From Cynocephalus volans (Eukaryota; Chordata; Mammalia; Dermoptera; Cynocephalidae): 64,000 nucleotides of DNA. The stretch covers positions 100,440,001 to 100,504,000 of the forward strand of contig NC_084468.1 in NCBI RefSeq assembly GCF_027409185.1, given 5' to 3'. Below the pieces are notes generated by a model. The model was not told the DNA's origin and ran no database searches. It saw only the letters and a list, made by a program, of their open reading frames with translations. Below are positions 1 to 17,474 of this stretch, piece by piece. The translations under genes and the position numbers were made by a program. Positions within the stretch are counted from its first letter, which is position 1; every line of letters starts with the position of its first letter.

Positions 1-2519
1 TTACCTTTCCATTTAAGCTTGATGCCTCTGTGGTAGCTGCCATTAAATTGAAGGAGGAAGGGAGGGAGACAGGGGTAGAGAGAGAATAACTGAAGTGAGA
101 TTACAATGGAATAAAGCAGATATTAGAACTAGAGTTTTGGGGATGATCACCGGTTCATGGGACCAATGGCGGCAACTACATTAAATCCCTACTGAGTTTT
201 TGAGGTAAGTATACTGTCAACAAGATCATGAGCCCAGATTTTTTGGAGAAAATAAGAAAAGAATCCTAGAGCATAGAGAGGGGAGCTACAGTAGAAAAAA
301 GAATGATCAAGAGAGTTCCTTTCAGAGGGAAAAATCAGGTTCTAGTCAAGAAAAAAAAAAATTGCCACTGCCAGGCACCCCCTGTCTTTCCAGTAGAAAT
401 GCATCTTCTCTATTGGCCATTGACACCCATGTGTTCCCCATTCTTCCTGTTTCTAAATGGGAGTGTTGTGGTTATCATGCTCCTGGTTCTCCACTTGTGT
501 ATCTTTCTGTGATAAGTGAAGATGATGTATACATGGAATGTCAGAGCACAAAGAAACACATCTGGACCTAGTGCGGAGGCCCACACATGACTAAGATTTT
601 CTAGATTGAGCTGAATGAAGTGACCAGAGAGGACTTTGTGTTGTCTTCCTTGGAGAAAGAGTAGATGTGTTCTATGTGTGGGAGAAAGAATGTAATGGAT
701 ATTTGGTGACTAGAAGGGTGGACAGAATTAGAACTGTCACTCTGGCCCAAAGGTCCATGCATCACAGAATGCTACATTGTACTTCTAATTGAAGACATTT
801 TAAATAACTTGATAGGGCTCATTGTGGAAATCACAAGGGGTTGATACAAGATTGTTCATTTCAGAGAATAGCATAAAAACTGCTAAAGGCTTGTATTATT
901 ATTTATAGTGACTTAATGTTGCTGAGGTAGGAGTGGTTGGAGTCTGTATTGTATGTGTGTCATCTGTGACATAGACATAATTTCTTGTTATCTAATTCTA
1001 TTGTCATATTTCTTTTTAGCTTTGCCATGCAACTGAAATGGGATACAAGAGTCCTGAGTCACACCTGTGAGGAAATTATTTATCTCTTCAAGACGTAGTT
1101 ATAGATTTACCTGTGCTTAATTTTATCAACAGGTTAAAGACTTCTGGGTAGAAACTTTGTGATTTTCAGACAATGCCCTGAGACCATGTAGGAGAGAATT
1201 ACAATTGATGTGGACATACGAGAGTTTAGTATTAGGCTTCTACCTGGAGATGCACAGAGAAAAACCCATCTACAGTGTCCCTCTGAAGAGTGTAGGGTGA
1301 AGAGAGCTTATTTTAGCTAATTTAGACCATAGTCTGTTGGTTTTGACCTTCAAATGCCAAGTGGGTTACTATAAGCCCACCACTCCCAACATTTTTATCC
1401 ACCACATTCTACTCTGTCTTTGACTTGTGATCTATCTTCATCAGCAAACAAAACAGGGGAACAAATATACTCAATGTAACATTTCCTCTCCTGACACATC
1501 CTGATTGGAATGTTTGTGTGTCCTGGTTCATGTACCAAGATGCTACCTCTTGCACTGGGTCAGAAGCAGTTGAAGTTTCTTCCCGCTTTTTTGAAAATGT
1601 TGTTGTGTAACATAATTCATAGTCATTTTTCTCTCTTTCACCCGCCCATTTGACCTGGAAATGGACATTAGTAGCCACAAGAATGCATGCCTAAGTCTCT
1701 TCTATCCTTGCCCTTTGGTTCCTGGTTTCTTTTTTCTGTTTTATTCTTACCCTGCTGCTACTGTGCTATTCCTGGTACTTTATTTAGATTTCTGAGAAGA
1801 CTTGTAAAAATTTAAAGAAATGAGAGTGGAGTTTTAAATAATTAAGAATATCCTAGGAACACATGTGCTAACATGCATATATATGATTGTGTGGAGATAT
1901 TTTAATTCCTCTTGAATTCACATCAGAAAGTGCCAAAGCTTTCTGACATAACAATTCTACCTATCTTTTTTCCTGGCAGTGTTTACATAGACAATTTAAA
2001 CATGTCATTAAACAATTAACATTATTCTCTTTGTCAGTAGAAAAAAAATCTAAAACTCAAGGGCTTCAATGGTCAAATATCAAGTCAATGGTCTCTTGTC
2101 TCCTTCAATAAGTTAAATTCTTTTTATTTCTGAGCCATGTACTTTCATCACACTGTTTTGTAGACAGCCAGCTCTTTACTTCATTTCTGATTATAAACAA
2201 ACCTAGTTGTAGGAAACAATGCTCTGTGATCTTTAAACCAAATGAAAGAGCAGAAGTTGATGCAGTTAAATTCTTGATATGTCTAGGGGAGCTTAAATTC
2301 ATCTGTTTGGCTGAGTGGGAGCATGGTCTTATTAAATTGGAATAGGTGACTTAGATGTACACACATAAAGGCTCTTCTAGAGAACAGGTAATACCTCTGA
2401 ACCCAAACATCCTTAAAAATGTATATCTTGGTCTTAGGAATGACAAGATGACTTTGTAAGTTTAATCCTTACAAACTGAATTTCAATTTCTCACCAGTGT
2501 AAATATGTAAGATCATACA

Positions 2520-4030
2520 TACATTCATTTAACATTTAATTTACTTACTTTGTTCCAGATATTGTGTTATATATGAGGTACAAAAATGAAAAGATGTTAT
2601 TACTTTTTGTAATTTAAAGTTTAGCATGTACATAGATATGTAAATGACAGTACAGTGTAGGTGTAATAATAATGATGTAACCTAAGAATATCAAATCACC
2701 TGCTGAGATTATAGTTTAAATATATTATCATTGATACCCAGATATGTATGGTCTAGCGCCAAGGGAACTGGGAGATTTCTGAAACAACTTAAAGCCAGAG
2801 ATCCATGGAAACTCTTGTAAAGTTGAAAGACTTGATGTTTCCGTGTTTTAGGTATAAAGCAATTGGGGAGGAAAAGAAGATAGACATCCACAGCTAGGTT
2901 GCTTGAGGTTCAAAGTGTTAAGTTAGTGAACCAGCAATGCCAATTCATACAGCAAACTTGTTGAAGAAAGGACAAAATAGTGTTCTAGGCAGCAGCACCT
3001 ACAAAGACCAGGAGATGTAAAAATCAGAGGGTAATTGGGAAATTGCAAATGGCTTGTTGTTACTAGAATTTGGAATTTGATCTTTATTTTTTTATTTTAT
3101 TTTATTTTTTTTTTCATAATGTTCTTTGAGTCATGTTTATTACTATTTTATTTTTGCAAAATTAACATAACTTCATTGGAGAATATGAAGGTACTGCAAA
3201 AAGTTCATTGAAAGATTTGTATTATCTTTTAATTCTGTTCTCCCCACAAACTTTTTTTTTTTTTTAATTTTATTTTGTCGATATACATTGTAGCTGATTA
3301 ATGCTCCCCATCACCAAAACCTCCCTCCCTTCTCCCTCCCCCCCTCCCCCCCAACAATGTCCTTTCTGTTTGCTTGTTGTATCAACTTCAAATAATTGTG
3401 GTTGTTATATCTTCTTCCCTCCCCCTCCCCCCGGTTTGTGTGTGTGTGTGTGTATGTGTGTGTGTGAATTTATATATTAATGTTTAGCTCCCTCCAATAA
3501 GTGAGAACATGTGGTATTTCTCTTTCTGTGCCTGACTTGTTTCACTTAATATAATTCTCTCAAGGTCCATCCATGTTGTTGCAAATGGCAGTATTTCATT
3601 CGTTTTTATAGCTGAGTAGTATTCCATTGTGTAGATGTACCACATTTTCCGTATCCACTCATCTGATGATGGGCATTTGGGCTGGTTCCAACTCTTGGTA
3701 GAGTGCGGCGCTGGGAATTTGATCTTTAAAAGATTGTGAAAAAACATCTGATCATAAAAAATTTCATAAACAAAACTTGGAGTTTGCAAACTTTTAGGTT
3801 GGGAGAACATTTGAAGTTTTTTAAGGTAAGGAATTGTATGGTCCTATTTATAAGCTGTAAAGACCATTCTATCAGCAGGTGTGTTTGTGTATGTGGTATT
3901 TGATTTAAAGAGAAGTGACAGCTCCAGTTCAAAGGCTGAGACAACAGGAGAGATGATGAGAGCCTGTAGTAAGATAGTGGTGAGAGGGCTGGTGTGAGGC
4001 CTAAAAGTAAGGCTCAGTATTATGTGATGC
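2520..4030. repeat. Old degenerate repeat split by the L1 insertion
   Basis: Sequence on both sides of the L1 block (ending about 3071 and resuming at 3729) reads as one ancient interspersed repeat. Similar sequence occurs at about 54380-55010. The family is not resolved. Confidence 0.4.
3087..3713 (-). mobile_element. 5'-truncated L1 insertion with probable 3' transduction
   Basis: The block is flanked by a perfect 15-bp target-site duplication, ggaatttgatcttta, at 3072-3086 and 3714-3728. Read on the minus strand it begins with a 15-base stretch resembling a SINE, then an L1 3' end (about 3251-3698, including the ggaatactac region, a G-rich 3' UTR and a TG microsatellite), an internal A-tract at about 3251-3264, about 135 bases of non-L1 sequence with two AATAAA-like hexamers, and a second A-rich tail at 3087-3114. 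The ORF2 end is truncated and broken, so it encodes nothing active. It sits within an older repeat that continues on both sides. Confidence 0.8.
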
Positions 4031-4034
4031 CTTG

Positions 4035-4470
4035 ACATCTGTTAAAACAGGAGGGACCCAGAATGGCCTCACCTCTTCCTACTCTGCTCCCATCATCAAG
4101 GTTTCCTAGCCAAAAATCATCCTGATCATATGGGCCAAGTGCAGTTTCTGCTTATCCGTGAGCAGCGGGTTTTAGTTCCTTGCAGAATTATTGGGTCAAG
4201 CCAATTACATTTCTAGTGGGAGCTAAAGGTCACCTTACTCTCTTGGTACTACAAAGCTTGCCTCCCGCAGCCCCTGGTTGTTCACTGTGTTTCCAAGTGA
4301 AGCCCCTCTGGGGGTCTGCACCTCATGTAACATTCTCCTGCCTGGGCTGTGACAGGGAGGACTGATAAACTGCTGTTGATCTCGTCTATCCAGTGCTGGG
4401 CATTGTGTACTCAGCCAGCTCTCATAACCCTAGGGCAGGAACCCCACTCTCACCAATGGGGTGAATAAGA
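4035..4470 (+). repeat. Possible old LTR fragment
   Basis: A GC-richer stretch starting near tgttaaaacaggagggaccc, with gactgataaactgctgttga, ending near ggtgaataagagg. It reads like an old retroviral LTR, but the family is not resolved and the ends are approximate. Confidence 0.35.
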
Positions 4471-4504
4471 GGAAATAAAACAAGTGAAGGTGAAGAGTAG
4501 AAAT

Positions 4505-4720
4505 TAGAGCTGTGCTGTCCAGTATAGTAGCCTTTAGCTACATGTGGCTATTGAACACTTTAAAGGTGGTGAATCCAAATTGTTATGTGCGGTAAAGGTA
4601 AAATATAACCTGGATTTTGAAGACTCATTATGAACACAAGAAGATGAATATCACAATAATAATTTTATATTGATTGCATGTGGACATAATAGTTTGAATA
4701 TATTGTGTTGGATAAAATAT
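4505..4720 (+). repeat. DNA-transposon-like fragment
   Basis: It begins agctgtgctgtccagtatag and includes gctacatgtggctattgaac, which I recognise from a short mammalian hAT-like repeat. Only the left end is clear. Confidence 0.45.
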
Positions 4721-5071
4721 TAAGTTAATTTTATCTTTTTATAGTCTTCTACGGTAGTTACTAGAAAACTTAAAGTTGCATATGTGGCTTCCATTTGTGA
4801 CTCACATTATGTTTTCTATTGCACAACTCTGGTTTGCTGAAAAGGTAGTCAGGGAAAGATTCAGTGTATCTTGGGCTAATGAAAGAGATTCCTAGGACTA
4901 AAAGCTTGATCTGGTTGGGTGTAAAAATTAAATAAAGAAAAGAGAATTGAGGGGGAGCAGAAAATTTACCTGGGAAGTGGAAGAATACAATTTTGAATGC
5001 ACCTAATTCAGGTGTCACGCAGCTATATAAATGGAGATGTACAGTGTAATGTGGGTAATTAATCTGAAATT

Positions 5072-5234
5072 CCCCCCCGTGGCTCACTCGGGAGAGTGCG
5101 GTGCTGTTAGCGCCAAGGACGCGGGTTCAGATCCTATATAGGGATGGCCGGTGCGCTCACTGGCTGAGTGTGGTGCAGACCACACCGAGTGGAGGGTTGC
5201 GATCGCCCTACTGGTCCAAAAAAAAAAAAAAACT
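5072..5234 (+). mobile_element. Dimeric tRNA-derived SINE (CYN-like)
   Basis: Two tRNA-like units lie head to tail. The first has an A-box-like gtggctcactcggg and B-box-like ggttcagatcc; the second starts at about 5144 with ggccggtgcgctcactggc and ends in ctggtcc before an A-tract of about 15. I recognise it as the dimeric type known from colugos. No clear target-site duplication was found, so the edges are approximate. Confidence 0.75.
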
Positions 5235-5904
5235 AATTTTTTAAATGGAAATTAATTATTTATCTAAACATCTTATTTCACAGCAATGTTTGACACTAAT
5301 AAATGTAATAGAAAATATTTTTACATATAATAAAGTGTTTTCATTTGTGGAAAGAAGATCTTATCAGAAGAAGGCAAAGCTGGAGATGATAAAGACTTGT
5401 GGGAAATTCAGATAAATTTTCTTGTAATTTTAAAGTATCTAGCAATTGATAATACTGATTCTTTGTCATATATGCCTCCATTAAATTTTGTGATTTTGGT
5501 TTGAAGAAGCTGTAGCTGTAGATCTGATTTTCTTGATAGAAAATCTTTTGGGTTTCAAAGGAATTGACGAGAGAAACATAAAGAGAAGGTACAAGGGAGA
5601 AATTCTACTTCATAAACTGGCAAAGAAATTTATTGTAGACAGAAAGGGATAAAGAGTAGAAGCAGAGAGGAGAAAAGAAGATAGCAGAAATGGAATAAAT
5701 AAACTTCAATAAAATGGCCTGATATGGAACCACCTTGCTGTGAATGTTAATCAAAAATATAATTGTATGTTTAAGATATATATGTTTTATTATTGAAGGG
5801 AGTAGAAAAACATATTCTTCCTTGATAAAAGAAGAGAGATAGGTTTGAATATTATACATTATTTTTGTCATTAACATGTTCCAACACAACTACATCAGGC
5901 ATTA

Positions 5905-6090
5905 TGCTAAGTTATTTAAATATATTCTAATTTAATGCTCACAATAACCCAATGAGTACTTACTTTACTGTCTCTATTTACAGAAAAAGAAGCTGCAGCT
6001 CAGGGAAGCTGCAGTTGTCCACAAATTGTGCAAGGCCACACAGCTAGTGAGAGGTAGAACTGGGACGAGAACCTAGACATGCAAAGCCCA
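5905..6090 (-). repeat. MIR
   Basis: The plus strand carries the reverse complement of the MIR core (ttacagaaaaagaagctgca, aaggccacacagctagtgag). tRNA-derived ancient SINE. Confidence 0.7.
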
Positions 6091-9053
6091 TTCTCGTAAC
6101 CTTCTGGTTATAATTGTTATATGTATGGAATTCAGGGGATATGTATTCAGTAAGCAAAAATAGAGGAACGGAAAGAGGATCAACTAGTGATTTAAACCTT
6201 GGATTTTAGAGGAGAAACAACATTATTCTAGTAGCCATACCAGTTGTAGTATTTATTCTGAAATGAGAACCAATGATGTATTATGCACTTACTACATCAA
6301 TTATTTTAACAATTTCAATAAATACAGAGTTCTTTCTCTGCTTTTTCCACCATCCTCATTGGTTGACACAGAAATTTAGTTTGGGTGATCAAAAACTAGT
6401 TGAAATTTCCCAGACTCCATATATATGCATATGCATATGTATTTAAATATATACACATATGTGAAAAAATAATGTTTTTATGGCTAAGCTATGTTCCTAT
6501 AGTTGAGACAAAATCCTACGTGCAAGACTACTAGATTTCTTTCTTTTGAAATCATTAGGCCAGAATTATTGTTGAGTTACCTCTCTTAATGGAAATTAAG
6601 CAAATTATTAATGTGTTATCTGACCACCAGAGAGCTTTTAAGATATTATTCCATTATAAATTCTTTGTGTTGTCTAATTTTTTTTTGTATAATTAAAAAT
6701 AAATAAATACTCATGGTAATTGGGTCACTTCATATCACAGTAAAACAGTGATATAGAGGAACAAAATCTACATAAGGTAAATTTAAGATGGGTTTATTAA
6801 AGTTGATGCAAATAAAATCTCTTATTTAACCCAAAGCTAGGTTTTTATTAAAAAATATAGTAATAGAAAGAATATAAATTTTTCTTACTAGTATTTTTCC
6901 TTGTTGTTTATTTAATTCTCTTTGAGCAATTGTTAAATAAAAACGAATTTTGGTTTTGGATAAATTTTGTAATATAATTTTTACAGACTGGCATTTGACA
7001 AACATATATGATATTTTGATGAAGATTTACAATCAAATATTGTTCATGTCATTACCAATATGAAGTGATTAATAATTATATTTGTGAGTTAGGCAATTGG
7101 AGTAAAGAAGGAAAGAAGAGGAGAAATTAGATTACTTAAAGATTTTAGAAAGTTCTTTAAAATTTAAAAATAATATGTCATTCAAAACCATGAGATAGAA
7201 TTCACTTAAAATTTTAAAGAATTACATTCATTAAATCTTGACTCAACAATTCTGAAGTAGCCAGCTGGTAAAAACTGGAAAACTTAATATATTCTTAAAA
7301 TTGAAAATTTTCCTGATTTATTATAATCTTCTAATAACTCAGAGTCCCTATACATTGTTTATTGTAAGATGAAGATTAATTATATAGTTAAAATATGTTG
7401 CACTGTCTTTATTATCAAACTTAATAAGACAAATGTACACAATGATTGAAATAAACATGGGAGAAGAGAATAGTTGAGTTTGGGGAAATTTTGCTTTCAG
7501 ATGTTTGTAGGTAGGTAAATGATTCTGTACACATTATTTAGAAAAACGTAAGAAAACACAGAAAATGAATTACATTTTAACAAATCTGGTGATGAGTTAG
7601 AGAATGCTGAGTTACATATATTTTACTTGATATGAAAAATATCTCCCATTTGTTCTATAAATATCTTTTATCCCACTGGGAAAAAAAGTTTATCTCTATT
7701 TCAAGAAAGAAATAATTAGAACGTATACAGGAGGAACCTATTGAACAAATCAACCAAATGTTAGAGCATGAAATACACAATTACTGTGATGTATACTTAA
7801 TGGAATGCAGTTAAGCACATGCTCATCTAAGTAACAACAAAGTTGAGAATTTGAGTCTCACAGTTAACAGAGGAGCAACAAAAGTAATTGCAATTTACAT
7901 TAACTGATGCCCAAGAAAAATCTAACATTTTCTGAAAAAGATCAAGAGCTTCTAGGTGTGCTGAGAAAACAACAGGAAAACATACAAAAATATTAATAAA
8001 GTATAAATGCTAAGTTGGATTCTGATATAAGATATCTAAAAATTTCTCTTTTAGAAAATACCCAAATTTGATTTGCTTGCTTAGGACAATGACAGAATCA
8101 AACAAATAAATAAAAGCAAAGATCTTCAGTTTGCTATTTAATTATGTCAAGTACAGTTTCCCAAACTACAGGAAAAAGTAGTATCATCTACAGTCTGTAG
8201 AAAAATTACTTTGGAGGAAGGATGGATTGAAGGGTGATGTTACTTACCCAAGTCAGTCTGATTTACTGTTTTGTTAAAATTTTACTTTTTTTTTTTTTTA
8301 TCACTGAAAAGATTAACAAAGCCTTAATATATTATCACTGACAGATGGATAAAAATTCAACTATCATGACAATAACTTCCAATTAACCAATAATTCTAAG
8401 ACAGAGAGAACATCAGTTCTCTAGAATTTAATTTTTGGATGGCATAGCTGAGAAATTGGGTTTAGGTTAAGATTTTGTGATGCTTGAAGAGGTAAGTTTT
8501 ATATTACATTTTGTTTTTTAAAATAGGTTTTAAAAACTTAGTATTCTACAATAGTAGATGTACTGGCATATATGAAGAATCCATGCTTTTAAAAGATTGA
8601 TGCATACAACGTAGAAGGCACAATGCCTTACTATACCTATGAACACATCTTGGTGTTTTCATTCCATGTTTTATCAATAAAGTCTTTTTTTATACTTTGG
8701 ATAGTGAACAAATATATAAATACTGCATCATTGTCAAAGTGGAAAGGCCGAGGTTAATAGTATGGGAAGATTCTGGACCCATTTAAAGATGGCCACACAT
8801 AATAGTGATATTATGCAGAGTTGTACTCTCTTTCATTTCTCAGAAAATTCTAAAAGATTTTGTTGGACAATAATGCCAAGTTCACTGAGAGTGGCATGCT
8901 CTTGGATGAAATAGTAATATCAGTGAATATGTAAACTTTTAGATAGTCCCCTCGTACAATAGGAAAACAGAAAAAAAGAAACATGGAGCCTACATCTTCA
9001 TAACCTCCTTAGCAAGTCAAAGAAATTCATTGAGCAGTAACAACAGAGGAAAA

Positions 9054-9101
9054 CTAAATATCATAAATAATAATTGAGCTAAATATCATAAATAATAATT
9101 G
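9054..9101. repeat. 25-bp tandem duplication
   Basis: Two perfect 23-bp copies at 9054-9076 and 9079-9101, each starting ctaaatatcataaataataa, separated by ag. Lies 3' of NDST4. Confidence 0.95.
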
Positions 9102-9483
9102 TTCAAAAATGAACATGGAGTTAGATAATTTCTTTTCATAATAAAAGCAAAATCATTTCTAAATGAGCAAGGGGAAAACATTAGCCCTTAATTCAGATAT
9201 TGGATTACTGCTAACTTCATTTATAGATATCCTCAGTCCTTATGTTTTCATCAAAATTTTAATTGGTCACTTGCATATAATCAGGGTTATCAGTCATACA
9301 CAGTTTCTGAAACCTTACAGTTAACAGAGAAAGTGGGCTGTGTTATGATCCCCACACCAGAAACTGGATAAAATCACAAAACCCTACATTATTTCCTAAA
9401 AACTTACACAAGAATTGATGCTAGTAATTATCAATGCGTGCATATATAACAGTTTTCATTTTTATGAAAAAGAATGAAGGAAA

Positions 9484-9489
9484 TTTATT
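9484..9489 (-). promoter_or_regulatory. NDST4: Candidate poly(A) signal for NDST4
   Basis: On the minus strand this reads AATAAA, about 120 bases after the stop codon, followed by a U-rich stretch (ttctttttc). A cleavage site about 10-30 bases further on would give a 3' UTR of roughly 130-155 bases. Other AATAAA hexamers exist in this AT-rich flank, so the signal may not be the main one used. Confidence 0.45.
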
Positions 9490-9607
9490 CACACAGTCCT
9501 CTGTTGACAATCACAAGTGTATCATGGGGATAAAAGTTGTGGGGTTTGCTTTTTCTATTTAATAATAAAAGTAAGTGTCTGGAGAGCCTTGGTTTCTGTG
9601 TCCAGTG

Positions 9608-9727
9608 CTATCTCACTTTCTGCAGCTCCTGTCTCAGCCATGAGGGCAGAGGCTGCCCCAGTCTATGTAGCAGTTTGGACAGTTCCACATTGTGATCTCG
9701 ATAGTAATTAGAGAGGAAAGTTCTAGA
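9608..9727 (-). CDS. NDST4: NDST4 terminal coding exon with stop codon
   Basis: The exon contains 39 codons and a TAG stop at 9608-9610. Translation starts [20 protein letters not shown] and ends [19 protein letters not shown]. It is the C-terminal tail conserved in all NDSTs, and the ending LRQELQKVR is typical of the NDST3/NDST4 pair. The acceptor is tttccag and the reading frame continues in phase 0 from the exon at 11599-11701. Total coding sequence in the window is 1083 bp (360 residues plus stop), without frameshift or internal stop. Only a small opposite-strand ORF overlaps it, which I regard as a shadow. Confidence 0.95.
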   Translation of the reverse strand, partial: SRTFLSNYYRDHNVELSKLLHRLGQPLPSWLRQELQKVR

Positions 9728-15168
<5,441 letters not shown>

Positions 15169-15278
15169 GTTAGTGCTTCAGAGTAATTATAATGAGGTGT
15201 AACTCCCAGAAACTTCTGGACTTCATCCATCACAGTAGCTGGGTCAGATCTCAGCTGCTGTCCATCAATAATTAGCAA
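15169..15278 (-). CDS. NDST4: NDST4 coding exon: sulfotransferase domain
   Basis: The exon holds 36 codons plus 2 bases of a threonine codon. Translation is [20 protein letters not shown] followed by [16 protein letters not shown] and a split [11 protein letters not shown] is the conserved strand in which the newly made chain is positioned in NDST enzymes, and [11 protein letters not shown] is a conserved helix of the fold. The acceptor is tttacag and the donor is gtgagt. The threonine is completed by the G at 11701. The intron before this exon is only about 1.07 kb, the shortest seen in the window. Confidence 0.95.
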
Positions 15279-16345
15279 CTGTAAAGTCAGAAATAGTTGC
15301 TTTATGAAGAACACAGCTAAATTGAATAGACTGAGCTGCCTCCCTTGACCTTGTATGGCATTAATAAATTAGGTCAGTAGGAATAGGAAAATAAATGTAC
15401 TATTTAGAATACATTTTAATGTTTATTATTCTTACATCTTTCCAAATGAACAATGATTAAAGTTTGACATAGGCATTATTTCTTGTGAGTTATCAAGTTA
15501 TAGCTCTTGAATTTACTGTGAATCAGAAATAAACATAGATACTTTCTGATTTAGTACTTCAGTAGAAACATGATTTTCCATCTGTAGTGTAATCAGATAA
15601 CTGTGCAGTCTACCAAATTCCCATGAGCTAACCCTCGGAGCCAAGGGGTTAGAAATAGTGGTCACACAGATAAGAATCACCCATCTATTCTTACAAACCA
15701 ACATGGAGGTGGGGTGGGTAGGAGAAAGTGTTTGTTCCTGCTTTTTTGGCTATTGGTTCACTACCTAATAATGTCAGAATCAGCTGAAGAATGTTGAAAG
15801 AAAAGTCAATGCTGAAGCCCACCGCCTGGGGCTTCAACTGTGCCTTGAGCTGGAATACAGAATACAAAGGATGTGGGTGCTTTCCTCAAATTCTCATTTC
15901 TTGTTTTCTTTCAAATTCTCCCATGTTCCTGGAGCTGTTATTACATTTTCCATTTTGGCAGTCTAGTGATGACTTCCATCTTTCTTTATACGGGTCCCAA
16001 AGGACAGACATCGTGCAGGTATTTGCACTTGGTGTTCCATGAAATTGTCTAACTGGCTGCTCTACTAGTAGTTGGGAGTTGTTGTCTGTGAACAATGTCT
16101 CCTGTATAAGGACTTACTTTGTGACCAGCTACTGTTCAAAAGAAGATCCCAGGAATATGTTTCAGAGTCATTCAACAACATTTTGATAGTACTATTGAAA
16201 TTAAAAATGTTAACGTACACTTTTCCTCCTTATCATTGCCTCATTATAACTTGCTATCTGCGGTGATGTTAATTCACATTTTCTGTGTGTCACTGCAACA
16301 TAATTATTATAAAATAAACAGAAGAAATTAATTTCAGGACATTAC
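15279..16345 (-). other. NDST4: NDST4 intron (1.07 kb)
   Basis: Bounded by donor gtaatg and acceptor tttacag. I see no repeat or gene that I can name in it; small ORFs on both strands lack any recognisable protein similarity. Confidence 0.9.
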
Positions 16346-16516
16346 CTGAGAAGTAGCAAAGTGAGTTAGCCATCTTTCTATGTGGACTGCATACCATCCA
16401 GGTATGAGGCATCTCCTCTGCAAAGTTTTTAAGTCAGATGGGGCCCAATGCCCTGTTGTAATAACTTCATAGAAATTAAACCTCAGTGCAGCTGGATCTT
16501 CGTGTGATCGTTGGTG
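16346..16516 (-). CDS. NDST4: NDST4 coding exon: sulfotransferase domain, heparan-contacting region
   Basis: This is a clean 57-codon exon, phase 0 at both ends, beginning [20 protein letters not shown] and ending [20 protein letters not shown] then SQ. The opening histidine (residue 194) aligns with His716 of NDST1, implicated in the sulfotransferase active site. The central stretch [17 protein letters not shown] is the most paralog-specific part seen here and favours NDST4. The acceptor is attaaag and the donor is gtaatg. A purine-pyrimidine alternating TG-rich tract lies about 47-125 bp before the acceptor on the intron side. Confidence 0.95.
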
Positions 16517-16562
16517 CTTTAATAAGAAAGTCAATTGTAAAGTTAGTTTTTGGGTTTTTTTT

Positions 16563-16640
16563 GCCTGTGTATGTATGCATGTGGGTGTGCATGTGCATGT
16601 GTGTTTGATGTGTGCGTATATATACATGTGTGCATGTGTC
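16563..16640. repeat. TG-rich alternating purine-pyrimidine tract
   Basis: An imperfect TG/CA tract with gcatgtgcatgtgtg and gcgtatatatacatgtg, located in the intron 47-125 bases before the acceptor of the exon at 16346-16516. Confidence 0.85.
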
Positions 16641-17474
16641 TCCTTCATTTCACAAAATAATAACAATTAACCACTTGATTTGAGAATGAAAAATGGTAAA
16701 AACTGCATATATTGAAACAGGCATTGGCACATTGCTTATTCTAAAGTATTTTAAAATACAAGCCTTCACTTCTTCACTTCAACTGATATACAGATAAGCT
16801 TGTGATTATATTCATGTCTATAATGTTTTGGTACGAGGCAGAGACAAAGTGCAAGAATTTTTTTCATGGGTCTGATTAGAAATGAAAAGATTTCAGGGAG
16901 CAGACAAATTAAACCTGCTGAAAAGAGATCTAAATGGGCAAGAGCAGGCTTACATTTTACAGGGCCTATTGTATCATAACAGTTGCTCCTGCAGGTTCTG
17001 ACATTTTCCCAATATCCCTGTGTGGTAGGTGTTATGGGTAAGGAGAAAGCAGATGTCTATTCCTAATGTATGTGTAGGTGTCATATTCACGTTGACATTG
17101 CCCAAGGTCCTTTTCTTCTAGTCTCCAATGGATTTCTACCCAGCCCTGCTAATTCCCAAATACTGCTTCACTCCTACTTTTCAGTACCAAATCCTCTGAG
17201 TCCTCCACACCAAACCATCACTGGTCAAGCAGGAGAGAGCACTACTCAATGAGAAATGAATTTAACAGTTAATACAATTTTGCAAGCATTTATTAAGCTC
17301 CTTTATGGAACAACCACCTGCAATAGATACTGGAAATAAAAAGTTATAAGCACGACATAGTCATTACCTTCAAAGAAATGAAATACAGTACGAGAGACCA
17401 TAAATTAATAGATTGTAATAAACTTGTATATTTGGCTAATGGTGTAAGTTAATTGCTCTGACAGCTACACCATG

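Larger units (their letters stand above)
1..9483. other. Downstream flank of NDST4, no gene seen
   Basis: AT-rich sequence without a convincing coding exon. It holds an old degenerate repeat at about 2520-4030 split by an L1 insertion, a possible LTR at about 4035-4470, a DNA-transposon-like stretch at about 4505-4720, a tRNA SINE at about 5072-5234 and a MIR at about 5905-6090. From about 6100 to 9000 I see only AT-rich sequence with short homopolymers; a 25-bp tandem duplication lies at 9054-9101. Confidence 0.6.

Noticed and set aside
5072..5234. Functional tandem tRNA genes
   Set aside because: Stems are not maintained and the unit ends in an A-tail; it is a dimeric SINE.
9517..9711. A 64-residue plus-strand protein
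   Set aside because: It overlaps the terminal NDST4 exon on the opposite strand and is its shadow.
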